Shown piece after piece: positions 1-12,200 of a stretch of DNA of 64,000 nt; the first letter of the stretch is position 1; each line of letters begins with the position of its first letter. The translations under genes and the position numbers were made by a program. The notes beneath the pieces are model-generated. The model was not told the DNA's origin. It was given only the letters and a program-made list of their open reading frames with translations, and searched no databases. This DNA is from Lutraria lutraria. Taxonomy: Eukaryota; Mollusca; Bivalvia; Venerida; Mactridae. The DNA lies in assembly GCA_964023205.1 (NCBI GenBank), contig OZ026833.1, positions 31,956,830 through 32,020,829 of the forward strand, read 5' to 3'.

Positions 1-9
1 CCATTTTTT

Positions 10-900
10 GTCGAGCCCGCCTGTGGTGAGCTCGACTTAGTCGCCACAATGGCGGTTGCGTGTCTGTACGTTAGTTAGTTAGTTAGTGTGTCCGTCCGGA
101 TCCTTGTCCGGGCTGTATCTCCCTTATGCATTGACAGTTTTTAAAATAACTTGGCATAATTGTTAAACACCATGAGACGGTGTGCAGTGCGCAAAATCCA
201 GGTCTCTAGCTCAAAGGTCAAGGTCACACTTAGAGGTCAAACATCAAAAATGAGCATTATAGACCTTGTCCGGGCTGTATCTCCCTTATGCATAGAAAAG
301 TTTTAAGAGAACTTGGCATAATTGTTAAACACCATGGGGCGGTGTGCAGTGCGCAAGATCCAGGTCTCTAGCTCAAAGGTCAAGGTCACACTTAGAGGTC
401 AAACGTCAAAAATGAGCATTATACACCTTGTCCGGGCTGTATCTCCCTTATGCATTGAAACTTTTTAAGATAACTTGGCATAATTGTAAAACACCATGAG
501 GCGGTGTGCAGTGCTTAAGATCAAGGTCTCTAGCTCAAAGGTCAAGGTCACACTTAGAGGTCAAACATAAAAAATAATCATTATACACCTTGTCAGGGCA
601 GTGTCTCCCTTATGCATTGAATTATTTAAAAATGACTTGCCATAATACAATGCGACCATGTGTCTTGGACAACACCCAGATTTTTATAGGTCAAAGGTCA
701 AGATTACACATTCGGTCAAATATATTTTCCTTGTCTGGGCTGTAACTTCTGTTTGCATTCAAGGATTTTTAAATAAATTGGTATAAAAGTTTACTTCAAT
801 GAAATGATGTGTCATGAATATCACCCATACTTGTAGTTCAAAGGTCAAGATCACAAGCTGGCTAAACAGGGGCTCGACATGTTGCCCTTGGGCTTCTAGT
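10..900 (+). mobile_element. Non-autonomous Helentron-like (HINE/pearl-type) element with tandem core repeats
   Basis: The element is present here and absent in the duplicate copy of this locus (61663-61680), where the flanking CCATTTTT joins directly to CTATTAAC. It begins with GTCGAGCCC (10-18), which recurs inverted as GGGCTCGAC at 870-878. A short hairpin follows (GCCC 884-887, TT, GGGC 890-893), then CTAG at 896-899. Asymmetric inverted repeats, a subterminal hairpin, a CTAG end and insertion in a T-run are the hallmarks of Helentron-type rolling-circle elements. It encodes no protein. The outer boundary at 9/10 is uncertain by one or two bases because the window starts there. Confidence 0.7.
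103..870 (+). repeat. Tandem ~162-bp repeats, five units
   Basis: Units begin at about 103, 265, 427, 589 and 730, each with the phrase CTTGTCCGGGCTGTATCTCC or a decayed form of it. The first three steps are exactly 162 bp and the fourth is 141 bp. Units include AAAGGTCAAGGTCACACTTA. The later units are more diverged. In length and placement inside a mobile element they resemble the approximately 160-bp core repeats described in bivalve pearl-type elements (BIV160-like). That match is from memory and not aligned. Confidence 0.85.
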
Positions 901-3280
901 CTATTAACACTTAGGGTGTTTGATTTGCAATCAATAGCATACAACATAATAGTATTTTCACTTACAATTTACCAGTAAAAGTATTTTCATTTTTAACTAC
1001 TACCTATTTAATTTCAATTGTGAGGTGTTTAATTATTGACAATTTAGTAATTGACCAATACAAAACAGCTGCACGAATGCACTAAATTAAGACAATAATA
1101 CATTCAAATGCAATTCAAGTAGCAATGATCACTCATGTTTTCACTTGACTCTTACTATGAAATAAACATGTATGTATTTTATTAACTGTATGTCGAGTAT
1201 ATTTCTGCTTCACATTATTTTAAAGTATGTAATTACTTATAACAACGCTGTAGAATGTGTTATCTAAAACTGAACATTAATGATTAATAACAAAAATAGT
1301 TTTCAGTTGATATACAATATTTATTTTGAATTCATACAACAACATGTTATAAAGTTTATTTATACCATTTACTTTACTTACTTCATATCGTCAAGGATAC
1401 AAATGCATGCTTACTGGTACTTTCAACTATTAATGACCTATACTTGAATTATATTCTATCCAATACAACTGCACAAACACATGATAATTCAATAAGATAT
1501 AATTAATGATATACTAAAGTCACAATGAAGTACTTGCATGCACGTGTTTACAGCTGCAACAACGTTAAAAAACAAAATGGGTATTCAGAACAAAATGTAT
1601 ACAAGCTTATAAATATATAACATTATACAGTGTCTCTGGATTTCATGTTCACACCAAAATCAGTAGTTTGATATGTTTGCACGCAATATTGTTCATGTAA
1701 AGCAATACGTATCTGCCTAACTGTTTATCACATCAAAATCACACTAAACACTGGCATCTTGTATCTACATGAGTAATGATAAATCCACATTATGAACTGT
1801 CAATGTCTTTATTAATGTCACCATACTGTTTTTATGGAGTCCTCACAAGAACCTGTAAATACAAAGTACACCATTCTAATTCATATCATGTCTTCATGGT
1901 TTATACATGTACAAATGCATGTGAAATATATAAAAACATGTAATCTAAAATAACTGTATAGTTTATAAAGAGACCATTTTGGGTGGTTGTTTTCAATTAG
2001 AATATGATATTTGAAGATATACACATGATTTTACGATGCAAATCAGTTCGTACCATATTTAAAACATTGTCATCTTAAAACTTCCCATACCATTTCAGTG
2101 TTTTTCTTCGCGGTTTTCGATTAGTTAGATATTCATCTCTGCATTGTGGTGCTTAAAGTGTATTAAACTATATTATGATAAACATACGTAAATAACACAC
2201 AGACAAACCGTCTACATGTGTGTTTTTGTTTCTGATTTGCCAAGTGTAAGAGAATATTATAAATACAACTTTGCGAGTTCGTTACGTATTTTATTGGTTG
2301 TGTGTCTGATGACAACGATATCTAGTTCAGCTCGTGGTGACCATCTATTTAACCTGTCCAAATATTCGATGTATATATAATCGAATTTCTGTGCAACTAA
2401 ACGTAGAAAAAACATCTCCTGCACATTATATTAAACTATTTTATTAATTTTATCTAGACCCTGAATACAGATATTTCAAAATATTCTTACTTATGGAAAA
2501 TTCGTTTGGCACTGAGATATATAATGACACAGGACTGACAGCAGCGGAGTACCAGCCTAAGGTTGTTGAAGTGACCAATCAAATTACTTCCAGGTATCTG
2601 AAGATTTACAGACCAGTTACTGATGTACTGGCAATCTGTGAGGTCATTGCATTTGCAGGTATATTATCATGTATTGCTTTTCTTCTGGTTAACTTACAAA
2701 ATCGTTTTGAAAATATTCAAATTATTTAATTGATGGTCCAACTTATTATCAATGCGGAATATAACATAGACGGTCAATTTGGATGACAGTTGTCTTTTTT
2801 ATTAAATGCAAATTCACATAATCATGTCGATGGCCTCGCTTGAAAATGCCGAGGGTACACAATTCAAACCTTTCATAACAAACACATGTTCTCGGAATTT
2901 TTCTCACACGTATACATGTTCGTAATTGTTATATTAAAAATGCCAAACAAAATCCAGTCAGAAAATAAACTGAAAAGAAATCCCGAATACACAAAAAGCC
3001 AAACCTTCCAAACAAGCAATTGAAAAAATTCATACAGTCAGTATTTCCAGTTCTAATTTAACTTTAAAAATTCAGATAACTTGCGTATAAGTAACATATC
3101 AAACAAACACCATTTTTCTACTTGATAAACCTGTCATTTAAATCCTTTCCCATTTATCATATCACACTTCAAAACCAAGCGACAAAAATATAATCGAACA
3201 TGCAAAGAAGTGCTTTTACATTATTGCAATGAACACCGAACCCCTTTCCGTTATCATTTTAACCGTCTGTTACGTGATGT
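901..3280. repeat. Segmental duplication, left copy (partner 61671-64000)
   Basis: About 2.3 kb that aligns nearly end to end with 61671-64000, in the same orientation and at an offset of about 60.78 kb. In a sampled 240 bp (about 1741-1980) I count five substitutions. The copy includes one lectin-domain exon (2458-2658) with the flanking introns. The right limit cannot be seen because the partner runs off the window. Confidence 0.9.
2458..2658 (+). CDS. Gene 1 exon A1: second half of an F5/8C-like domain
   Basis: Phase 1-1 exon, 201 bp, acceptor TCTAG and donor GTATAT. It encodes 67 residues ending in LAICEVIAFAG. This matches the C-terminal half of F5/8 type C / fucolectin-like domains, which close with a CEVxxxG strand. 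The first exon of the domain should lie left of the window. It pairs with the exon at 63240-63440 in the duplicate and with 12761-12967 in the right module. Confidence 0.85.
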
Positions 3281-6200
3281 GCTTTGTGTTGGTACGATAT
3301 GATACCATTTAATTCGTAAATGCCAATAATTCATTATTTAATCTCTGACTAGACATCAAAACTGGGCGTGGTTTCAGTTATTGAATTGTAAACGATTTAC
3401 GATTTCAATTGGCTATTTCAATTTATAGAAATTATTTTTATTTTCTATTACTCGCTTGAAGTATTTACAGCGGGTGTCATTTTAACAATGACTCTTTTGG
3501 AGATTCTTTCGGTGTTATGTAACGGACATGTTTATCTAGGAATCTGTGCCTCAGAATGTATACATATATTTGTTTTCGTTTTTTTCTATACCGTACTTGG
3601 TAAGTGCCAGCGGCGTTCATGCTACGGAATTTATTTGATTGTATTAAAAGTCAATTTCTAATGAACGAATGACATTATCAATAACCTGAGGCACAGTTCC
3701 CCGATTTATACAGTTATTGCTATTTTGAGGCTTGTTGTTTTAATATATTCCTATATACACAGCAATTATCGATGTACAACAATATGTAAATTACGTGCGA
3801 TATTGGTTTGTAGAAGGCCATCCAAATATAATATTTGTTATGAACTAAATAATCTACATGTCGTTGATAGTACACACTGGTAAGTATGCTTCACTGTTTT
3901 ATGTTTGTTTTGTTTTGATCCGCTGATACTCAAACAGGTACATTTAAGTTTTCTCCATACACTCGTTATAGCGACATTACTGCTGAACTTTTTTCAGAAT
4001 GTCCGATCCATAAATGTGGTTGGGATTGTACGACTGATTGCTTTTGTGCTTCTGAAACAACAGGAAAATATCAGATGAACGAAGTATGTCCATATGGATG
4101 CTCAGGGAGATGGACGGGGAGGAATCAAAAGTGCAACATTGGTGAGATGTATTTTCCTCTTGATACATCCTGTTTTTTTTATTGTGTGTGTATTCCTGTA
4201 TGTATTAAGTTTCAATCTGTCTATTTGCAATATTCGTCTTTGAAACAAATGCTGATTTTGAATTTACTTGTTACGATTCAAAACGCTGTTTATATTCTAC
4301 CATTTCGCAGATTAGTGATTGTACGGCGGCGGAAGCCCGCCGTACACTCTGGTATGCTTATTTTTAAGTGGCAATGCAAAATCGCAAGATTACTGACAGT
4401 GCCCGAAATATTCCGAAATATCCGCAATGGTCATCATGTGATATAAACAAAACAGAAATAGTGCGAGGTCACGTGTTACTCACACCAACTAGTGTTAGCT
4501 TGATGACGCAGTCGCTATTTATAGTCTAAGAATGGAGCGAGCTCGATAAACAACGACGGGATTGAATCTGCCCATCTGTCAATAAATGCAGCCGAAACTC
4601 TTTATATCAAAGGACTTAGGAAAAATTGTTCGATCTAAATGAACTTCGATGTATAAATTATTAGAGAAATTCGCTGTGTTTATTATCGGTGTGTTGTAAT
4701 AATCATTTGATCGTGTTATAAGATACGGAACACGGTATTTATACGTTTCGATGTATTCAAAACATTATAAACATATTCACACAGACTAATTTTATAATCG
4801 CGAGCGTGGACACTGACTTGTTTACGCAATTGTCGTAATTAAATATCGATTTCGGAGCTCAATACAAAAAATGTCCGATCAGGTGAGAAATGATGACTTA
4901 ATTGGTTCGACATAGACGGTCACTTTATGGTTCGATATAGATGGTCACTTTACAGTTGAAAATCTATGTTTGGGACCGTTATACCAGGTGTTTACGACAA
5001 CGTACCCTCAGACAACGGAGTATATTATTTTTGGAGACTTTTTTTAAATATTTTATATGCATTCCAGCAGATATTGCAACGTCTGATACATCGAGGTGAT
5101 AGTTTTCCCTGATTTTAATTTTAGGGTGGAAACAGGGACTACATATAGAGTACCTCGTGAACTGTAGAACCATATGACCAGATTCATGAGATTCATGAAA
5201 CATTAACGGCTTGTATTGATCACTTTAGTTTCGGGATCAGTTTAGTCAAAATAACAAATTCGTTTGATCTGAAACTTCGCACATCATGATAAAAAATGCT
5301 ACATAGGCCACATTCTAGTATTGAATTGCCGGTTGCGATTTTGCGCCGTACAAACATTTAACTTGTACTATGTTTAAAATTATTTGACTGTCTGATTGTG
5401 TAGTATAAAGGGAAAAGCACAGTTAGGTAAACACTTAACATATATGTTACTCATGTATGGGGGTGTAACTTAAAGTATCTTATTGTGTGTACGTTCAATT
5501 TGAAATGATAAAGTATTTGTACGAATCATGTTATTATATTACAGAATGTAATACAACCGCTTGGGGTGACCACTGTCAAAATGCATGTAGGAATTGTATC
5601 TGTAATATTGTTACTGGACAGTGTGATCATGGTTGTAATGGACCTTGGTATCCACCAGACTGTGAGAGAGGTAAATATAATAATATCGCAAAACAAATAT
5701 AATATTTCGTGTTAAATTCTTTAATACATGCATATATTTTAACAGTTGGCAGTTTCTTTACATTATTACATTTGTGCGCTCTTGCGTATGTTTAAAGTCA
5801 TAAACATTACATGCCTGGAAATTCATACGAATTGCAAATTAAGAAACTATCCCGCAAAAAATAGTATACAAATGGCTAAGTGTGTCAGCATGCACGTTTC
5901 TGTGAAAACTTAACGACGATTGAAATGTTTCATGCATTTTTTGTTCGCTACCTTCCCTGATATATCGTCCTGAAAAAAAAACATAATTATTATTATTTGA
6001 TATGTTTATGATTATATCGCGGTATGTCTAGTTCAAGTATATATATATATATATATAGTAACCTTGCATTTTTTCAAAATTTTAACAATGTAAACAGTCG
6101 AGTCAATGTTGTCCGGCTTATCATTTGACCTATACAAACGATATGGTACACTATTAGGCTATCAAACGCTAGAATAGTCTAACAAATGCAAAACGAAATT

Positions 6201-9200
6201 AAATAAAATACTGCAGAAATTTTACGTGCAAAATACGACGTGTCGATGACCAGTATCAAATTGTTTGTGGCTTTCAGTTGTTTACAATGCAATGATTTCG
6301 TCTTTTTAGGTAAAAAAGTAAATAAAGCTATGAAGAATTGTAAAAAAATACTCCACTAGCAACTATAGATTGCAGTCAAATACATTGTCTTTAATTTAAT
6401 TCGTATTAATTTCAAATCAATATAGCTTCTAGTAATACTTGTAGTAGACATGGACATCGATTACAAGCTAAGAGCAATCATTGAGAAAGCTCGGAGAGCG
6501 TTGGCGAATTCTTACGTCAGCCATACCGCAATAACAAAACTAATTGACTTATGAATTTCAGGGTAAAATGCACTTCAAGGAAAAATGATTTTGGTCATAA
6601 GACTTTAGTTAAAAGTAACTGATAAAAGACCCAACCACGAACAAATAGAAATATACAAAGAATGAAAGGCAAACGCGTGTTCCTATGAGAGGTAATGCGG
6701 AGGAACTATCCTCAACAGAAGCACTAAATAATGCATGACAAACACACAAAAAAGATACTAAGTAACAGTGACTTTTGAATACTCACTAAAAAGCGATATG
6801 AGTCATATTTTGCAGATTCTATCATGCGTGTATACAAATTATGTGGCTTTTTTGTTTCTAGGAATACTGGTTAGGTGTCATATAGAAAGTAATCGATAGG
6901 CTTTCTTGATTCCGAATCTATTAAAAAGTATGCTCTACTATCGTTTGAATTAACTAAAATGCTGAACGGTTCTCATAACAGAATGTAACGATACTGCCTA
7001 TGGACAAAATTGCTCTCAGACTTGTGGTCAATGTAAAGATATTACACGATGCGACATGTTAACCGGAAATTGTACGAACGGCTGCATATCTGGATGGAAA
7101 CCACCGCTCTGCCAATATGGTAACGATGTTTACTACAAATTAACAGCCAAATGTCCGATAAACTTTTGTGTATTCAAATAAAACAAACCAAGAAGGCAAA
7201 TAATGATATACCAATCATCTCACATCTCATTTCAAAACAATTCACTTAAGTTCGATAAGTAAACAAAACGTATCTATTTACGACACTCATAATCGATTCT
7301 CATGAAATGCTGTACATATTTCAAAATGTGCGACCGGCACATTTGGCGATAACTGTAATAATACATGCGGTCATTGCCATGGTAACACAACCTGTAATAC
7401 TTCAACTGGTATTTGTGAAGATGGATGTAGTTCTGGATATAACACTCCATTCTGCAATACAAGTTCGTTTTTATGCTTATCTATTTGAGTCGATTCCAAT
7501 GATCTTTTAAAATATAACATAGCTCTCGTGTACATAAGGGCAGTTAAGCTCATTCATTTTATTTCCTTTTAAAGTAAATATTAAATGAGAAAAGTGTTCC
7601 TAGAAAAAAAATGCAATGCATTGAAATGTCCCCGAAATGTTATACTTCCCAAGATAACCTAAAAAGAAGTTTGAAAAAGCGTTCAAATCATTACGGCTAT
7701 CACTAAGTGTGCAATTGTTGGAACTGAAATTTCAACAATGCAGTAATAGTGCACGAATGGTTATAACGTACTTACAACACCTAATATTGCTAGTTTGTTA
7801 TTAGCTTGCGTATCTGGATATCATGGCATGAATTGCGAGGAGGAATGTGGCCATTGCAAGAACAATACAACATGCAATGCTACAACTGGTTATTGTCATC
7901 AGGGTTGTGAACCTGGATGGAAGGCAAATACTTGCAAGGACGGTATGTAGTTATTAAATGCGTCATATTCTGTTAACAAAAAGGTCACATTTACTGCATA
8001 ACGAAAAGTGCTAATTATATTTGATATTGGCGAGCTTTTGCACAGACATTAATGATAGTAAAATTATGCACATAAAATCGAGTTTTCTTGCAAATAATGA
8101 ATACTATGGATACCACTTATTCATACGTGAAACATAAGTTTTACAAATGATTTATACTTGATAATCAATCACATGCATATTTTGGTCACAAAACCAAATG
8201 CGTGCTTGGTTTGGCTTGTTCAACTTTGAATTGACCTTAACGACATGTTAGCATTTAAATACGCCTTCAACAAGTTTAAAGCAGTCATGTTTATTATTTG
8301 TTATTATGTGTTTCTTGCTGGACTTTGTCTTCGTAAAAATGCGTATTGGTTAGCTCGGTTGTTATATAGCGTTGTTTCTACAAATCTAGAGGTTGTGAGT
8401 TATGATATTGGGCGAGGATAACACTGTCTCTGACAAATTCAACGGAAGGTTTTACATCCAAAGCTAAATTGTACTGAACCCCTGGACAATGTGCGATAGT
8501 TTGGCAGTAGCTAAACAGGATAACTATCCGCCACGATATACCAGAAGTAATATTGAAACTGGCGTTAAATTCGATGAAATGAATAAATCGTAAACAAATA
8601 TGTAATGGTTAGTTACCTACACGCGTGATAAAAGCTGTCCGATGAGTATCGACAGCACCAATTGATGTTTATACAGAGATAATCGCCTGAAGAGCGCATA
8701 TTTGAGTGACCCTGTGTCATGTTTGCGTTTTAGCTGCATTTTGTTATAAATACATTCGCAAATGGTGTGTCCTATCAACATGTCATTTTCTGTAATGCAG
8801 TGTACATGTATGATTAGCAAGTAACTGGGTTAGTGCGTGAATGTTTTTGATCGATTTAAATAATTTTGTAAGTAATCCATGACAGTTCATGACATGTAGT
8901 ACATATAGCGTTAGTTATGTTATAGATTGATGTTTGGGTATCTGCTTCACATTCAGATAACTGGCTGAAGAATAAATTGAAACTCAAGTACCGAGGATGA
9001 TCAATTATCGGATAGCAAGTCAAATGTTTAACCGCTACTTTTACATTACTTCGATAATATTCTGGAACATTCTGAGGTTTGGAACATTGTCGGAAGCCTA
9101 ATCAGCCAAAACGCGTTAAGTGGAACAAATCTGGGAATTTTTTGTCCCATCCTATTTGCGAACAAAATTATTATATTGTCCATAAATTGAATTTGGTATA

Positions 9201-12200
9201 TTTTTCATGCCATATTATCAAATATAATCATATAAAGGTAAATATTACTAGTATACATGTGAGCTAATTATAGGACGATTGGTTGGCAGATGGGGACGTT
9301 TTTTGTAACGTAATTCACAATACATGTACATGTAATATACATTTGTAATTCCCATTCACTCCTAATTTATTGCATACGAAGTATCCATTATCGTAAACAA
9401 TTATTTTAGCTGATATTTTCTTAAAACGTACGCACGGGACGTTTGAACAGAGTTGAGACTCACGTGGTTTAATGTGGTTTTCTATTGTATGATGCACAGT
9501 AACGTAATTCGCACAACAAGATTGTCAGACTTAGTGTGATCTACAAATATCAGTGATGTATAAAGAGATGTGTTACTGGATTTGACATATATCAATTATA
9601 TTTCGAAGAAATGCAATATGCGCACTAATTATATGACCCTTGTTGTGGGACAGGTGTTTTTCTTCTAATTAGGAGTTTAACATGCAGAAAGTAACTATAC
9701 CAACATGAAAGTTAAGTGTATCTGCATATTTTGATTGTAGTTAGGACGGTTCATAATTTACTACAAAAGGTTTGGAAATAAATGGGTAGTTCATGGTTAC
9801 TAATCGATGTGACACTAAATATCCTTGACTGAATAATTTAGTCTTTTTATTCTATCAACTTCCTTGTCAGGTATAATGACAATTTACCATACAAAATACA
9901 TTTTACACAAAGAATCATTGTTGAGAATTGATTCAATGTCATAAATTTCAAAGCATACATTGTAAAAGTTTTGGCGTAACCCTAGAAATGAATATTGTTT
10001 TGTAGATTGTAACACTGCATTCCAAACCACACCAACCTTCAAGAACTGTACATACCGATGTCATTGTAAGAATGATACACAATGTAATCAGACAACGGGT
10101 GACTGTAACAATGGTTGTGAGTTTGGTTGGATGGGACCAGGATGTCAATATCGTAAATATAACATTATGCATACATGCAATAAGTTACATACATTATTAA
10201 CTGGTATTCCAGTGAATGACATTATTTACACACAAATAATGACACACATGTTATAAGTATTTAATTGAGCGCATGACATATTTGAGTGCCATTGTGGAAG
10301 TGAGTACTGTGTTGTCTGAAAGAGGATATTCATTCATAATAAAATTGTGCTCGGTTCACATATAGATAAAACAACCGTAACATCTGTACAGTATTTTGTC
10401 GAGTTCATTTCTAAACATTTACATATAGTGATATGTATATACAAGTAGGTAGGTGGTACTTATCATGACTTATTTACGTATCATACTCAACCCAGTGGTA
10501 TATTGTGTTTAGTAATAATGTTAATTGCATTGTTATTATGTTTGTATATGAACAATGTTTTATCATTAAACATTTTAACACTAGAAGCAATAAGAAATAC
10601 TGTAACATTTACATTTGTTAATCAGGCAATATTGCGCGAAATTACTCCGAAGCCATAAATGTAGGATCAACAAACAATGATAGTGAGTCTGGAAGCAAAG
10701 CTGTTGACGGTGATGAAAATAGTTGTGCCAGATCCAATATTACACCGGAGAGCGAGTATCACTATTGGAGAATAGAATTTAAAACTCAATATCGTATTGT
10801 TGGTCTCGTTGTGAAAATACATCAAGATGATGTCGGTAAGTTTGCTTGATTTGTTTTGTTTAATTGTGTTGTTGTTGTTGTCTCATTATTTGCCGTATTG
10901 TATGTATGTTCTTAAATTTAACTCGAATATTCAAATATGGTAAAAAATCTGTTTACTATCCCGTAAGAATCCTGAATCAGATTCTAGAGACACGCGTCAT
11001 TGTATTCACTACTTCAGTTTCTAAACAATACAATATACAACCATAGCAAGCAATATTAATGTTTGACATACTGTATGAACAAGCCTTTATCGGTCAGTTA
11101 CAATGTCAGAACATAATTATGTTCCTAAATCATCGGATTTATATGTGAATCCCCGAAAGTGATTGCAGAGAATGGAATGGCAATTGAGGCAAACATATTC
11201 CTATATTATCCATGCCATATGATAATTGTTTCATCATATACTGGTTCGAGACCAGTAATCTCTTCTGTTGTCAATCATTCATATGCAAAGTTGTAGAAAC
11301 ATATCGCTGTCGCAACAGACTAGTCTATGCATTTTTCAAGGAATGTCACCTTATATTGTGTCTGTCACAACAGTCATACTAACATTGAGAGGGGGATAGC
11401 GCACGCGCATGCGAAAATATTTTTTCACGCCCAGCAACTAAAACTAAACGTGTTATCGTCTTGTAAAATATACAACAAATATAACAAACCATTCCAAGAT
11501 ACAAATCTATCCGATAACAGTATCTTTTTATAATGTACTGTACCCTCTAAACTTTAATCATTCAATTTTAGAATTACCATTCCTTCATTCAGGTAATTTT
11601 AAGAACTTCAGAGTGGAAACTGGATCTGGACCAAACAATGTGGAGTTTACAAACGTTTGTTACAAACACGATGACACCAATGTAACCACAGAAATGGAGA
11701 TAATGTGTACACAACCGGTTTGGACTCAACATCTCAGAATCATTCATAATGAAAATAATGTTAAAATGAGATTGTGTGAAGTAGAAATATTTGGAGGTAT
11801 TTTTTACTTATTTTTTTTGCGTCGCTGTAATAAAATGCCGAATAGTTGTTCTTTAATTAATCGCTATATTTCTGACCTGATTCTGTATTTCCCTGCAATA
11901 TTCCAGTGTATATCTTGTATTGAAATAAGCTGGGTTACGTATACCCATTGTGGCTTTTAGTAGTAAGATATGCCTATACAATAAAGTTGAAAGTACCATG
12001 CTGTAGAAAGTAATCAGCATAACAAACGGTATATGCAAAATTGACGATGTTATAGGATATCAAGATAACCTTAGATTATTGGATACATGTATTGACAGGA
12101 CGAGTTGTAACATTCAACAAACCCACCAACCAATCAAGTACTTACTTTAACCAGTCCCCGGACTTATCGGTCGATGGTCAAGCACATTTACCAGGAACTG

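Noticed and set aside
759..947. Minus-strand open frame shared with 61475-61717
   Set aside because: The shared part is just the segmental duplication; it is intronic and ends at the Helentron-like boundary in one copy.
7307..7510. Plus-strand open frame over exon A5
   Set aside because: It is a shadow in another frame; the true frame is the one with eight cysteines at 7325-7462.
8281..8380. A hydrophobic stretch (MFIICYYVFLAGLC) as a signal-peptide exon for the right module
   Set aside because: No phase 1 GT donor follows at a fitting place and it does not resemble the signal exon of gene 2.
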